Source: Crystallibacter degradans (GTDB taxonomy: Bacteria > Actinomycetota > Actinomycetes > Actinomycetales > Micrococcaceae). Taken from it: DNA of 64,000 bases. Positions 43,088-53,247 of this stretch are shown in pieces; the first letter of the stretch is position 1, and each line of letters begins with the position of its first letter. Below the pieces are notes generated by a model, which saw only the letters and a program-made list of their open reading frames with translations, was not told the origin of the DNA and did no database searches. The DNA is taken from contig NZ_JABBCH010000003.1 of assembly GCF_012952295.1 (NCBI RefSeq), positions 248,001-312,000 of the forward strand, in the 5' to 3' direction. A program made the translations under genes and the position numbers.

Positions 43088-43633
43088 ATGACATTGCCAC
43101 AAGGTCTGGCTCAAGGCGTCTGGACTCTTGACCTGGCGCATAGTGAAATCGGCTTCACCGTCCGCCACGCCGGAATCAGCAAGGTCCGCGGCCGATTCAC
43201 TGATGCCTCGGCCGAGGCACGTGTTGGCCAGTCACTCGCGGAGTCCACTCTGCACGCTACGGTCAATACAGCCAGTTTCGAATCCGGCGACGCCAACCGC
43301 GATGCCCATGTCAAGGGTCCCGATTTCTTCGACGTCGAGCAGTTCCCTGAGATGACCTTCGTCGCCACCGGTGTCGAAGGCGACGGCGAGGACTACACGG
43401 TTACCGGCGACCTGACGATCCGCGGCGTGACAAAGCCCGTGGAAGTCGAAGTGGAATTCACCGGCGTGGCTGTCGACCCGTTCGGGGCGACCAGGGCCGG
43501 ATTCACCGGTGAAACCGAAATCAGCCGCAAGGAGTTCGGCCTGACCTGGAACGCCGCGCTCGAGGCCGGCGGCGTCTTGGTCAGCGACAAGGTGAAGATC
43601 AATCTGGATGCGGCGCTGGTCAAGCAGGCCTGA
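43088..43633 (+). CDS. YceI family protein
   Basis: 181 aa. GVWTLDLAHSEIGFTVRHAGISKVRGRF, DVEQFPEMTFVATGVE and DLTIRGVTKPVEVEVEF are the hallmark blocks of YceI proteins, beta-barrel lipocalin-like binders of polyisoprenoids. No signal peptide is present, so this member is cytoplasmic. AAGGAGAT lies before the ATG. A strong terminator follows. Confidence 0.92.
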   Translation: MTLPQGLAQGVWTLDLAHSEIGFTVRHAGISKVRGRFTDASAEARVGQSLAESTLHATVNTASFESGDANRDAHVKGPDFFDVEQFPEMTFVATGVEGDGEDYTVTGDLTIRGVTKPVEVEVEFTGVAVDPFGATRAGFTGETEISRKEFGLTWNAALEAGGVLVSDKVKINLDAALVKQA

Positions 43634-43653
43634 ACCGCCCGATCCGATGCATG

Positions 43654-43695
43654 GATTTTGCCCGGCCGGGACAGCTGTTCCGGCCGGGCAAAATC
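43654..43695 (+). terminator. Terminator after the YceI gene
   Basis: A perfect 16-bp stem (GATTTTGCCCGGCCGG) with loop GACAGCTGTT, 20 bp after the stop. Confidence 0.88.
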
Positions 43696-43825
43696 ATCCT
43701 TCAGAGCTAGTCACTACCGGCATGCCTGCGCTGTAGGGTTGCAGTAGGAGCTGTCCCGTCCTGCCTTGTCACACGCGGTACCGGCGGCTATCTGCAGTGT
43801 CGATCGACAGAAGAAGGATGCGACC

Positions 43826-44626
43826 ATGTCCACTCCCGAAAACAATCCGAATCCGTCCGAGAAACCGGACCAGCAACCGGGACAGTCCGGCCAGAACGGC
43901 GACGTCGCACCCCGCTACGGGCAGAACGCGCCCTACGGTCAGAACCAGCCGCAGTACGGCCAGAACTCCCCCTACGGCCAGCAATCCGGACAGCCGGGCC
44001 AGGCCAGCCCTTACGGCCAGAATTCCCCCTATGGCCAGAACCACCCGTACGGACAACAGCCCTATGGCCAGAACGCCCCGTCACCGTACGGCTACCAGAA
44101 CGCACAGCCCGGCCAGTACAGCTATCCGAGCAGCCAGCCGCAAGGCGGCACCGGGAAGCCCGAAGCTCCCAAAGAAGTGATGATCGCCTTCTGGCTGATC
44201 ATCGCCGCGGCCGCGCTGACGGCTATTGAGATCATCATTTCTTTGGCCACCATGGATACCGTACTGGCCGAGCTGGCGGACGATCCGGCTGTCCGGGACG
44301 CCGTGGCGCAGACCGGTGGCCAGATCAGCGAACAGGAATTCATCGACATGGCCAGCGGCATGGCGGGCGTGGTGATGGTCGTCGTCGGGCTTATCGGCAT
44401 CGGGCTCTACCTGATGGTTGCCTTTGGCGTGAAGGCCGGCAAGAACTGGGCCCGGATCACCGGAACCGTCTTCGCCGCGCTGTCGCTGCTGGGCATCATT
44501 CCGTTCGGACTGCACACCCTGACGATCCTGCTCGGCATCGCCGCCATCGTGCTGCTGTTCATGCCGCCGTCGAACAACTTCTTCAAGGCAGTGGCCGCAC
44601 GCAAGTTCGGCATCTACGGCCGCTGA
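43826..44626 (+). CDS. Membrane protein with YGQN-repeat N-terminus
   Basis: 266 aa. Residues 1-115 are disordered and carry eight YGQN/YGQQ units, the first at residue 31 and the last at 80. Four hydrophobic segments follow (IAFWLIIAAAALTAIEIIIS; MVVVGLIGIGLYLMVAFGV; TGTVFAALSLLGIIPFGL; TILLGIAAIVLLFMP). Gln/Tyr/Pro-rich tails before small membrane domains are common in actinobacteria and may phase-separate or bind partners. No function assigned. The start at 43826 has AGAAGG upstream. Confidence 0.75.
   Translation: MSTPENNPNPSEKPDQQPGQSGQNGDVAPRYGQNAPYGQNQPQYGQNSPYGQQSGQPGQASPYGQNSPYGQNHPYGQQPYGQNAPSPYGYQNAQPGQYSYPSSQPQGGTGKPEAPKEVMIAFWLIIAAAALTAIEIIISLATMDTVLAELADDPAVRDAVAQTGGQISEQEFIDMASGMAGVVMVVVGLIGIGLYLMVAFGVKAGKNWARITGTVFAALSLLGIIPFGLHTLTILLGIAAIVLLFMPPSNNFFKAVAARKFGIYGR
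43916..44074 (+). repeat. Short imperfect coding repeat (YGQN units)
   Basis: A 12-bp unit of the type TACGGCCAGAAC recurs eight times with varied spacing, encoding YGQN or YGQQ. It is in frame and protein-level. Confidence 0.7.
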
Positions 44627-44632
44627 CGTTTC

Positions 44633-45361
44633 CTACTGCGCCTTGCGGGCGCGGGTTTCGGAGTCCAACTCCGATTCCTGCGCCCGTTGTGCGTGGTAGG
44701 CCAGGATCTGCAGTTCGGTGGCCATGTCGACCTTCCGCACCTGCACATGCGGCGGCACCTGCAGCACCACGGGGGCGAAACTGAGGATGCTGGTGATTCC
44801 GGCAGCGACGAGCTTGTCGCAGAGTTCCTGCGCCACGCGGCCCGGCACGGCCAGCACCACCATGTTCGCGCCGGTCCGGTGCAGCACGGTTTCCAAATCG
44901 GCCGTGTTGTGGATTTTCAGGCCACCGATCTCGGTTCCGATGATTGACGGGTCGGCGTCGAAAATGGCCGCAACTTCGAATCCACGCGTGGTGAAACCCG
45001 AATAGCCGGCCAGGGCCCGGCCGAGGTTACCGGCGCCAATGATGGCGACGCGCCACTCCTGGGTCAGCCCCAGTCGGGCGGAAATAGTCCGCGTCAGCAG
45101 CTGCACGTCGTAGCCGACACCGCGCGTGCCGTAGGAACCGAGGTAGGACAGATCCTTGCGGAGCATGGGGGATTTCACCCCGGCGGCTTCCGCAAGTTCC
45201 TCGGATGACGCCCGTTCCACGCCCTCGGCAAGCAGGGAGTTCAGGGCGCGCAGGTAGATCGTCAGCCGCGCAACGGACGCCGGCGGAATAGTGCGGCCCG
45301 AACTTTCGGGACTCCCAGCGGTACTGGGAAGATCCTGCGTGGTCACGATGTGGCTCTCCAT
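44633..45361 (-). CDS. rex: Redox-sensing transcriptional repressor Rex
   Basis: 242 aa. Winged helix IPPASVARLTIYLRALNSLLAEGVERASSEELAEAAGVKSPMLRKDLSYLGSYGTRGVGY, then the NAD-binding Rossmann domain WRVAIIGAGNLGRALAGYSGF and the domain-swapped C-terminal helix. Rex senses the NADH/NAD ratio and controls respiratory genes. It lies close to the cytochrome c maturation operon but is separately transcribed; no Rex operator was recognised nearby. Confidence 0.95.
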   Translation of the reverse strand: MESHIVTTQDLPSTAGSPESSGRTIPPASVARLTIYLRALNSLLAEGVERASSEELAEAAGVKSPMLRKDLSYLGSYGTRGVGYDVQLLTRTISARLGLTQEWRVAIIGAGNLGRALAGYSGFTTRGFEVAAIFDADPSIIGTEIGGLKIHNTADLETVLHRTGANMVVLAVPGRVAQELCDKLVAAGITSILSFAPVVLQVPPHVQVRKVDMATELQILAYHAQRAQESELDSETRARKAQ

Positions 45362-45422
45362 TGCTTAGCTGTAGTCCCACTTTAGGCGCTGGGCAAAACG
45401 GCAACCAATTGGCTCCGCGCGC

Positions 45423-45686
45423 TCAGGACGTCAACAGGCGCCGCAGCCGCTCCGGATCGATGCGCCAGAAATCGCGCTGTACGCCGTCGATCATGACCAC
45501 CGGAATCTCCTCGGCGAACCGCCGTTCCAGCTCCGGATCCTCCAGAATGGACTTCTCCTGCCACTCCAACCCAAGGTCGTCGGCAACTGCCGACACAGTT
45601 TCCCGTGCCGCTTCACAAAGATGGCAGTCCGGCTTGGTGAGCAGCACCAGTTCATGATTGGGGCGGGGAGCAGCTGAGTCCGTCAT
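45423..45686 (-). CDS. Glutaredoxin-like (DUF836) protein
   Basis: 87 aa thioredoxin-fold protein: LVLLTKPDCHLCEAARETVSAV has the CHLC active site, and EEIPVVMIDGV has the cis-Pro. In actinobacteria this gene commonly stands beside rex, as here (61 bp upstream on the same strand). The start MTDSAAP at 45686 was chosen; the frame runs on to 45737 without family match. Confidence 0.87.
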   Translation of the reverse strand: MTDSAAPRPNHELVLLTKPDCHLCEAARETVSAVADDLGLEWQEKSILEDPELERRFAEEIPVVMIDGVQRDFWRIDPERLRRLLTS

Positions 45687-45779
45687 AGCTAACAACGTAG
45701 CCCCACCGGGGCAGGAGTCAATAACCGGACACCACACTGCCCCACGCAGGGCCGCTCGGCATGGATGCCTCCGGCTCGT

Positions 45780-45785
45780 TAGACT
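45780..45785 (+). promoter_or_regulatory. -10 box for leaderless HAD gene
   Basis: TAGACT ends 6 nt before the ATG at 45792, with no Shine-Dalgarno sequence between. Confidence 0.55.
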
Positions 45786-45791
45786 CGAGGC

Positions 45792-46610
45792 ATGCCCTCA
45801 GCCGCCACAGGTCCTGCCCACCGAAAGCCTGATCCCGCCGGCGCAGAAACCGGGGCCGCGTTTTTCGACGTCGACAATACATTGATGCGAGGGGCAAGCC
45901 TGTTCCATGTGGGGCGCAAGATGTACCAACGCGGCGCCTTCCGGATGCGGGACGTTGCCGGGTTCGCCATCAAGCAGGGGAAGTTCCTGTGGCGCGGGGA
46001 AAACCTGAAGGACATCCAATCTGTTCGCGATACCGCGATGGCGCTCGGCGCGGGGCTGATGGTGACGGATGTGAAGGCCCTGGGCGAGGAGGTCTATGAC
46101 GAGATCATCGCGTCCAAGATCTGGCCCGGTACACGCGCCCTGGCGGACCAGCACCTGCGGGCCGGACGCAAAGTGTGGCTGGTGACCGCCACTCCCCTGA
46201 CGGTCGCGGAAGTCATCGCGGACCGGCTGGGCCTGGACGGGGCTTTGGGGACCGTGGCCGAAATTTCCGACGGCGCTTACACCGGTGCCCTGGTCGGTGA
46301 AATCCTGCATGGGCCGGCCAAAGCCTACGCCGTCGCCGAGCTCGCCAAGCTGGAAGGGCTCGAGTTGGAGAACTGCTGGGCCTACAGCGACTCCTACAAC
46401 GATGTTCCACTGCTGTCGCTGGTGGGTAATCCGGTGGCTATCAATCCGGACGCGAGGCTGCGCAGGCATGCCCGGGACCGCAACTGGCCGATCTATGACT
46501 TCCGCAGCGGCCGCAAGGCTGCAACCCTTGGCCTCAAAGCCGCCACCGGTGCCGGCGCCGTGTACGGGCTCTGGCGCGGGGTGCACAAGTTCCGCGGTCC
46601 GCGCGGCTGA
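45792..46610 (+). CDS. HAD-IB family hydrolase, SerB-like
   Basis: 272 aa. Motif [14 protein letters not shown] (Asp26 nucleophile, Asp28), motif II VTATP, and motif [31 protein letters not shown]. These fit HAD-IB phosphatases related to phosphoserine phosphatase; many actinobacterial members act on lipid or sugar phosphates. A C-terminal stretch ([20 protein letters not shown]) may contact the membrane. Confidence 0.87.
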   Translation: MPSAATGPAHRKPDPAGAETGAAFFDVDNTLMRGASLFHVGRKMYQRGAFRMRDVAGFAIKQGKFLWRGENLKDIQSVRDTAMALGAGLMVTDVKALGEEVYDEIIASKIWPGTRALADQHLRAGRKVWLVTATPLTVAEVIADRLGLDGALGTVAEISDGAYTGALVGEILHGPAKAYAVAELAKLEGLELENCWAYSDSYNDVPLLSLVGNPVAINPDARLRRHARDRNWPIYDFRSGRKAATLGLKAATGAGAVYGLWRGVHKFRGPRG

Positions 46611-46678
46611 ACAAGCGGCGCTGGGGCGTCCTCGCCACGGCACGGTCCGGGTCCGTCCGGCACGGATTAACGCAAACG

Positions 46679-46702
46679 GCCCGCCAGTTACCTGGCGGAC
46701 CG
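46679..46702. terminator. Hairpin after the bS22 gene
   Basis: GGTCCGCCAG / CTGGCGGGCC with loop GTAA (minus strand), containing one G-U pair, 26 bp after the bS22 stop. Confidence 0.6.
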
Positions 46703-46727
46703 AGAAGCATGCTGTAAAGCTGAAGCT

Positions 46728-46826
46728 CTACTTCTTATTGCGACGCTGGTGGCGTGTCTTACGAAGCAGTTTACGGTGCTTCTTCTTGGCCATACGCTTG
46801 CGGCGCTTCTTAATAACTGAACCCAC
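46728..46826 (-). CDS. 30S ribosomal protein bS22 (AURKAIP1/COX24 domain)
   Basis: 32 aa, too short for usual ORF calls. The translation MGSVIKKRRKRMAKKKHRKL followed by LRKTRHQRRNKK is extremely basic and matches the conserved actinobacterial mini-protein bS22 found on the 30S subunit. It starts with GTG, with GAGGAACTC directly before it, and ends at TAG. Confidence 0.93.
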   Translation of the reverse strand: MGSVIKKRRKRMAKKKHRKLLRKTRHQRRNKK

Positions 46827-47002
46827 GAGTTCCTCACAAATTCACTTCGATTAACACCCGACTGCCACAGTTTGCCCTTGAGAACAGCAGTGGCCGGCGG
46901 ATTCTTACGATGACGTAAAACGTTCCTTAACAGGGTACCGCCTAAATCAGGCGACAATTTACCGGCCGTTGGCGGCGGGCCCGTTGCCAGGCCCAAAACC
47001 GC

Positions 47003-47215
47003 CTACGCGGTATCCGACTGGCCCTCCACAACGGCACCGCGAAGATACTGCTCCACGGCCGATTCCGGCACCCGGTAGGAGCGGCCGAAACGCACAGCAG
47101 GCATCTCTCCGGAGTGGATCAACCGGTAAACGGTCATCTTGGAAACACGCATCACTTCGGCCACTTCCGACACCGTCAAGAAGCGGACGTTCGAGAAGTT
47201 CTTCTCCTCAGCCAT
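47003..47215 (-). CDS. bldC: BldC-type MerR/excisionase-like DNA-binding protein
   Basis: 70 aa. FLTVSEVAEVMRVSKMTVYRLIHSGEMPAVRFGRSYRVPESAVEQYL is the winged HTH of BldC, a small regulator that controls development in Streptomyces and binds DNA as head-to-tail oligomers. In non-sporulating relatives its role is less clear. AAAGGA lies 8 nt before ATG at 47215. Its position close to bS22 is typical for actinobacteria. Confidence 0.9.
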   Translation of the reverse strand: MAEEKNFSNVRFLTVSEVAEVMRVSKMTVYRLIHSGEMPAVRFGRSYRVPESAVEQYLRGAVVEGQSDTA

Positions 47216-47362
47216 TTCCAAAATCCTTTACTCCGGTCGGGCCGAACGGCATGCCGCCTTGCCCTGCGGGTAATTACCGTCTAGCTAGACACTCTAGAGG
47301 GCCAAGTGACCAAAGTGAAAGTTGCCATGTTGATTAAGCGTTACATGATTGACGCCGATTTT

Positions 47363-48475
47363 TCAGCGGGACACTCCGGCGCGTTGAACACTGCTCAGGG
47401 CCAGCTGGGCGAGGGTGTAAACCGTCATCTCCCAGTCCATGCAGGCGTCAGTCACGCTCTGCCCGTAAACCAGTTCGGCGTCGCCTGCGGCTTGGTCAGC
47501 GACATCGAGTTTCTGCGCGCCCGCAACGAGGAAGCTTTCCAGCATGATTCCGGCAATGGCGGAGGCGCTGTGGCCTGCCCCCTCCAGTTGGGCCGCGACG
47601 TCCAGCGCCACCTCAGCTTGACGGTGGTGGCTCTTACCGCTGTTGGCGTGGCTGGCGTCTACGATTAGGCGCGGGTTCAGCCCCGCTTCCGCCAGCAGCT
47701 CCGAGGCGCGGACAACATTGGTAGCGTCGTAATTTGGGCCTGCATTGCCGCCGCGCAAAATCAGGTGAGCATCGGCGTTTCCCGCCGTCGAGACCATGGA
47801 GGCCCGGCCGGCTTCGTCGATGCCGAGGAAAGTCTGGGCAGCCGAGGCGGCGGCGCAAGCATCGAGCGCGACCTGCAGCCCGCCGTCGGTCCCGTTCTTG
47901 AAGCCGATCGGCATGGACAGTCCCGAGGCGAGCTGGCGGTGGATCTGGCTTTCCGTGGTGCGCGCACCGATCGCTCCCCAGCTGACCAGATCCGCCACGT
48001 ACTGCGGGCTGATCGGCTCGAGGAACTCGGTAGCCACAGGGAGCCCGAGGTCGGCTACGTCGAGCAGGAACCGGCGCGCCGTCCGCAGTCCGGTGGCAAC
48101 GTCATGGGAGCCGTCCAGGCGTGGGTCGTTAATCAGGCCCTTCCAGCCCACGGTGGTGCGTGGCTTTTCGAAGTACGCACGCATGACGATGAGCAGTTCA
48201 GAGCTATGCTGCCGGGCCACCACGGCCAGGCGCCGGGCGTATTCCAGCCCTGCTTCCGGATCGTGGATGGAGCATGGGCCGACGATCACCAGCAGCCGGT
48301 CATCGACGCCGTCCATGACCGCACGGATCTCGGCGCGGCCGCGTTCGACGACGGCGGACTGTTCGGCAGTTGCCGGCAGCTCTTCGATGATCTCCTGCGG
48401 CGTCGGCAGCGCACTGAAGGAGGTAACCCGCAGATTGCTGGTCTGGATCTTGTCTGCGTTCAGTACCGGATTCAT
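47363..48475 (-). CDS. aroG: 3-deoxy-7-phosphoheptulonate (DAHP) synthase, class I
   Basis: 370 aa AroF/G/H-type enzyme that joins phosphoenolpyruvate and erythrose-4-phosphate to start aromatic amino acid synthesis. Motifs: LLVIVGPCSIHDPEAGLEYA, MRAYFEKPRTTVGWKGLINDP, FKNGTDGGLQVALDA, HLILRGGNAGPNYD, VDASHANSGKSH. Metal ligands (Cys in GPCS, His in DASH) are present. A 175-bp leader with an aromatic leader peptide and terminator-like hairpin precedes it, so control by attenuation is likely. Confidence 0.94.
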   Translation of the reverse strand: MNPVLNADKIQTSNLRVTSFSALPTPQEIIEELPATAEQSAVVERGRAEIRAVMDGVDDRLLVIVGPCSIHDPEAGLEYARRLAVVARQHSSELLIVMRAYFEKPRTTVGWKGLINDPRLDGSHDVATGLRTARRFLLDVADLGLPVATEFLEPISPQYVADLVSWGAIGARTTESQIHRQLASGLSMPIGFKNGTDGGLQVALDACAAASAAQTFLGIDEAGRASMVSTAGNADAHLILRGGNAGPNYDATNVVRASELLAEAGLNPRLIVDASHANSGKSHHRQAEVALDVAAQLEGAGHSASAIAGIMLESFLVAGAQKLDVADQAAGDAELVYGQSVTDACMDWEMTVYTLAQLALSSVQRAGVSR

Positions 48476-48494
48476 GGTTTTCCCGTCCTATGGT

Positions 48495-48518
48495 GGCGGG
48501 AACCGATCAGAACCCGCC
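48495..48518 (-). other. Second hairpin between attenuator and aroG
   Basis: GGCGGG / CCCGCC with a 12-nt loop, located 19 bp before the aroG ATG. It leaves the AGGA Shine-Dalgarno region free, so its role is uncertain. Confidence 0.4.
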
Positions 48519-48532
48519 GTGGAAATGGCGAA

Positions 48533-48554
48533 GGGCAGAGAATGATCTCTGCCC
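48533..48554 (-). terminator. Attenuator-type terminator hairpin upstream of aroG
   Basis: GGGCAGAGA, loop TCAT, TCTCTGCCC on the minus strand: a perfect 9-bp stem followed by TTCGCC, a weak U-tract. It lies between the leader peptide and aroG. Confidence 0.65.
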
Positions 48555-48555
48555 T

Positions 48556-48621
48556 GTTGGCTCTGAAGGTGTCGGTTGCGCACGCCGCTAGGCAGTCACG
48601 TTAGGCCCCTCCAGAGCCAAC
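48556..48621 (-). promoter_or_regulatory. Anti-/pro-terminator pairing segments of aroG leader
   Basis: GTTGGCTCTG (48621 to 48612, inside the leader peptide codons 10-13) and CAGAGCCAAC (48565 to 48556) are perfect 10-bp complements. The second segment lies one base before the terminator hairpin. A ribosome stalled on the aromatic codons would cover the first segment and change which hairpins form. Confidence 0.65.
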
Positions 48622-48650
48622 GGAAAATACGCATACCAACGGGTTGTCAT
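48588..48650 (-). CDS. Leader peptide of the aroG attenuator
   Basis: 20 codons, ATG to TAG. Residues 5-9 read Trp-Tyr-Ala-Tyr-Phe, so four of five consecutive codons specify aromatic amino acids, the end products of the pathway. A TATGCT box 7 nt before the ATG suggests a leaderless transcript. Aromatic-rich leader peptides upstream of DAHP synthase genes have been described in Corynebacterium, so the principle is known. The peptide itself has no other function. Confidence 0.82.
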   Translation of the reverse strand: MTTRWYAYFPLALEGPNVTA

Positions 48651-48657
48651 GTCCACG

Positions 48658-48688
48658 AGCATAAGCGACGGTTTCCATGCTGCGGCAA
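48658..48688 (-). promoter_or_regulatory. Promoter of the aroG leader transcript
   Basis: TATGCT (48663-48658) and TTGCCG (48688-48683) on the minus strand, 19 bp apart. The -10 box ends 7 nt before the leader ATG. Confidence 0.5.
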
Positions 48689-48697
48689 TTATGACGT

Positions 48698-49615
48698 TTA
48701 TGACTTCGGCCGTGGCGTATCCGACGCGGCGGGGTTTTGGCGTCCGGCGGGATCATCGAGCAGGTCCACGCCATAGACCGGTTCCCGGTCCAGCTGGCGC
48801 ACGTCGTCGAAGCCATGCGGGGCCAGGGCTGCGGCTATGCCGGCGGCCAGTTGAGGCACGTTTGCCCCCAGCCCGCCGCCGAGGATCACAGGCCCGGAGA
48901 TGTCCAGCCGGCCGGCGACCTGCAGGATGAGCCGCGCGAGATCATTGACGGCAACGGCCAGCAGCTCCGCGGCCACCGGATCGTCCGCGGCGGCCTCGAC
49001 CACCAACCGCGAGCGCTGCGCCCAGTAGCGGCGGCCGGTGGGACCGTGGAAATGTGCGATCAGTTCCACCGTGTCCGCCAGCGAGCAGTCGGCCAGCAGT
49101 GCACGGGTCAGCGCATCGGGCTCCAGGCCTTGGTCGAGGCGGCGCAGCGCGTGCCGGACCAGTTCCCGGCCCAGCCAGTAGCCGCTGCCCTCGTCCCCCA
49201 ACAGGTAACCCCAGCCTCCTGCCCGGGCTTCGCGCCCGGCGCCGTCGGTGCCCCAGACCGCCGACCCGGTGCCGGCGATAACCGCAATGCCCCGGCGGGC
49301 GCGCCCCGCGGCGAGCACCAGGCGCGAATCGTGCACGGCGCGGATCTCCGCGTGCGGAGCAAAAGGCGAGATGAGCCCGGCAAGGCCGCTGGCATCGTTC
49401 GCTGTATCTATCCCGCCGGCACCGGCGACCACCTTGTCCGCATCGCTGCCCAGCGCCGAGAAAACTTCGGCCAACGCGGTGGACGCCGCCTCGCGGGAAA
49501 CGTTCTGCACGTTGGCACTGCCTGCGATGGCTTCGGCCGTGACGGCGCCGTCCTCCAGCCGGATGGCATGGGTTTTGGTGCCGCCGATGTCCAGCCCGAT
49601 CAGAATGTGCGCCAT
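48698..49615 (-). CDS. BadF/BadG-type ATPase, N-acetylglucosamine kinase-like
   Basis: 305 aa actin-fold kinase: phosphate-1 loop ILIGLDIGGTKTHAIRLED, GIAVIAGTGSAVWGTDGAGREARAGGWGYLLGDEGSGYWLG, and ISGPVILGGGLGANVP. This layout fits BadF/BadG/BcrA ATPases related to N-acetylglucosamine kinase. Phosphorylation of an amino sugar is likely but not proven. It lies between the aroG leader promoter and lldD; it may read toward aroG but has its own unit. Confidence 0.82.
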   Translation of the reverse strand: MAHILIGLDIGGTKTHAIRLEDGAVTAEAIAGSANVQNVSREAASTALAEVFSALGSDADKVVAGAGGIDTANDASGLAGLISPFAPHAEIRAVHDSRLVLAAGRARRGIAVIAGTGSAVWGTDGAGREARAGGWGYLLGDEGSGYWLGRELVRHALRRLDQGLEPDALTRALLADCSLADTVELIAHFHGPTGRRYWAQRSRLVVEAAADDPVAAELLAVAVNDLARLILQVAGRLDISGPVILGGGLGANVPQLAAGIAAALAPHGFDDVRQLDREPVYGVDLLDDPAGRQNPAASDTPRPKS

Positions 49616-49850
49616 AGCGATAGAGCTTACTGCGGCCCTGGGTATCCGAAGTTTATGCCGGCTTCGGCATAGTAGCCTTCAAAGTGGCGGCGGATGATCC
49701 CGCCAGCATCCTCAGCGTGACCGCTGCGCAAGGCTGTAGCGCTGCAGGGACTCCCGCAGTTCCCGTGGCACTAGCCCTTGCCGTGGTCCTACCATATGCC
49801 TTAGGCTGTGGTTGGACCACACAGGTTTCCACCCACGAGGGAGCTAAGCC

Positions 49851-51089
49851 ATGCATGAAGAATTGCCCCCGGCCCTCAAACGCCGGATCCCCAAAGTTGC
49901 AGATCTCGCCCCGCTGATGCAGTTCAAGCGGCCTACCTTCGGCAGCGCCGCCCGGTTGCAGCGCGCCAACACCATCTGGGAGCTGCGTGCTATGGCCAAG
50001 CGGCGCACGCCCAAGGCGCCCTTCGACTACACCGACGGGGCCGCGGAAGCCGAGATCACCCTGAACCGGGCACGCCAGGCATTCCTGGACCTGGAGTTCC
50101 GGCCCGGGATCCTGCGCAACGTCCAGACCGTGGACTTGAGCACCGAGGTGCTGGGCAAGCGGTCGGCGCTTCCCGTCGGAATCGCTCCCACCGGCTTTAC
50201 CCGGATGATGCAGTCCGAGGGCGAGTACGCCGGTTCCCGCGCCGCGGCCGCGGCGGGCATCCCCTACACGCTTTCCACGATGGGCACCGCATCCATCGAG
50301 GATGTCGCCGCTGCCGCGCCGCACGGCCGCAACTGGTTCCAGCTCTACCTCTGGACCGACCGCGATAAGTCCCTGGCGCTGATCGACCGCGCGGCCAAGG
50401 CGGGGATGGATACGTTGATGGTCACGGTGGATACTCCCGTGGGCGGGGCCCGGCTGCGCGATGTCCGCAACGGCATGACGATCCCGCCGGCGCTGACCGC
50501 GAAGACCGTGCTGGACGCTTCCTACCGGCCCGCCTGGTGGTTCAACTTCCTCACCCACGAGCCACTGTCCTTCGCCTCGCTCTCGCGCTACTCGGGGACC
50601 GTGTCCGAGCTGATCGACTCCATGTTCGACCCAACCCTGAGCTTCGACGACCTCGCCTGGCTGCGTGACACGTGGAAGGGCAAGCTGGTGGTCAAGGGGC
50701 TGCAGACGCTGGAAGACACCAGGAAAGTAGTCGACTACGGCGCTGACGGGATCGTGCTCTCCAACCATGGCGGCCGCCAGCTGGACCGCGCGCCCATCCC
50801 CCTGCACTTGCTCAGCCAGGTGGCGCGGGAGCTGAAAGGCAAGACGTCCATCATGCTGGACACCGGCGTCATGAGCGGCGGCGACATCGTGGCAGCGATC
50901 GCGCTGGGAGCCGATTTCACCCTCATCGGCCGGGCCTACTTATACGGGCTCATGGCCGGTGGACGAATGGGCGTGGACCGTGCCCTGGAGATCCTCTCCG
51001 GCGAGATGGCCCGCACCATGCGCCTGCTCGGTGTCAACAAGGTCGAAGACCTGAACCCGGATCACGTGAAACTCCCGGCCGGCCTCTGA
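49851..51089 (+). CDS. lldD: FMN-dependent L-lactate dehydrogenase (LldD-like)
   Basis: 412 aa alpha-hydroxy-acid dehydrogenase. [18 protein letters not shown] (start of the barrel), [67 protein letters not shown] with the catalytic His, and [16 protein letters not shown]. It oxidises L-lactate to pyruvate, passing electrons to the quinone pool. Mycofactocin-linked relatives have a similar layout, but no such genes are here. GGGAGC precedes the ATG. Confidence 0.9.
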   Translation: MHEELPPALKRRIPKVADLAPLMQFKRPTFGSAARLQRANTIWELRAMAKRRTPKAPFDYTDGAAEAEITLNRARQAFLDLEFRPGILRNVQTVDLSTEVLGKRSALPVGIAPTGFTRMMQSEGEYAGSRAAAAAGIPYTLSTMGTASIEDVAAAAPHGRNWFQLYLWTDRDKSLALIDRAAKAGMDTLMVTVDTPVGGARLRDVRNGMTIPPALTAKTVLDASYRPAWWFNFLTHEPLSFASLSRYSGTVSELIDSMFDPTLSFDDLAWLRDTWKGKLVVKGLQTLEDTRKVVDYGADGIVLSNHGGRQLDRAPIPLHLLSQVARELKGKTSIMLDTGVMSGGDIVAAIALGADFTLIGRAYLYGLMAGGRMGVDRALEILSGEMARTMRLLGVNKVEDLNPDHVKLPAGL

Positions 51090-51130
51090 CCCACCGGAGG
51101 GAGAGCCTCTGTTTCGAACGCTGCTGCAAA

Positions 51131-51174
51131 GAACGACGGCGGGGCTCACCTTTTGGTGAGCCCCGCCGTCGTTC
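51131..51174. terminator. Bidirectional terminator between lldD and gdhA
   Basis: A perfect 20-bp stem (GAACGACGGCGGGGCTCACC) with loop TTTT, 42 bp after lldD and 14 bp after gdhA, which are convergent. Confidence 0.93.
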
Positions 51175-51187
51175 GCTGTAATTTCCC

Positions 51188-52549
<1,362 letters not shown>

Positions 52550-52702
52550 CTATCGGAGTGCGGGCAGGTGCCTGTACGGAAAAAACTCGTGACTGAAAGA
52601 CGCAGCTGCGCAACCTTCAAATCGAAACATACCCGGTGGGCAAGATGATAACGGGAACGAAATAACGCCCGGCAGCGGCGTAATGAATCCGGCCCTCCGC
52701 CG

Positions 52703-53167
52703 CTAACCGCGGCGGCTGCGCCGCAGCTTCGGCAGGTGCGCAAAAAGGTCCGCTGCCTGCTTGGCAGCTTGGTTGGCCGCATGGCCCAGGGACCGGCCCA
52801 GCTGCGGCGGTATCTGGTTCTCTCCGTCGCCGTCCAGCTCCGCGGCGGAGGCCGAGACCAGCGACACGGCAGGCGCCAGCGGTTCCTCCACGGGCAGGTT
52901 GACCGACGCCAGTCCGAAGCCGGCAACCCAGTCCGCTACGTCGTGCAGCGGGTCCGTCTGCAGAGCGTAAAAACGCTTCTGCCCCTGGGCCCGCATCGAG
53001 ACCAACCCGGCCTCGCGCAGCACCTTGAGATGTTTTGAGACGGTAGGCTGGCTGACCTCGAGTTCCTCGACCAGCTCGCCCACGGATTTGTCGCCCTCAC
53101 GCAGGGAGCCGAGTATTTCGCGGCGCGTCCCCTCTGCGATTACGGCGAAAACATCATCGATGACCAT
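52703..53167 (-). CDS. ArsR family transcriptional regulator
   Basis: 154 aa. MVIDDVFAVIAEGTRREILGSLREGDKSVGELVEELEVSQPTVSKHLKVLREAGLVSMRAQGQKRFYAL is a complete ArsR winged helix. No Cys metal-site (CxC) is present in the HTH, so it is not an arsenic-type sensor. The C-terminal 70 residues are unique and basic at the end (RRSRRG). TAGGGT lies 6 nt before the ATG (leaderless). Confidence 0.87.
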   Translation of the reverse strand: MVIDDVFAVIAEGTRREILGSLREGDKSVGELVEELEVSQPTVSKHLKVLREAGLVSMRAQGQKRFYALQTDPLHDVADWVAGFGLASVNLPVEEPLAPAVSLVSASAAELDGDGENQIPPQLGRSLGHAANQAAKQAADLFAHLPKLRRSRRG

Positions 53168-53247
53168 TCCATTACCCTAGCCACATATACGCGGTGCGGC
53201 ATCCCCCGCAGCGTCCGTGGCGGGCAACCGCATGGAAATCGTTATGC

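Noticed and set aside
43916-44074. Possible CRISPR-like or tandem repeat array
   Set aside because: The repeats are short, in frame and encode YGQN units inside a membrane protein; there are no spacers of constant length.
48495-48518. Hairpin as a sequestering element for the aroG ribosome-binding site
   Set aside because: The Shine-Dalgarno region lies downstream of the stem and is not part of it.
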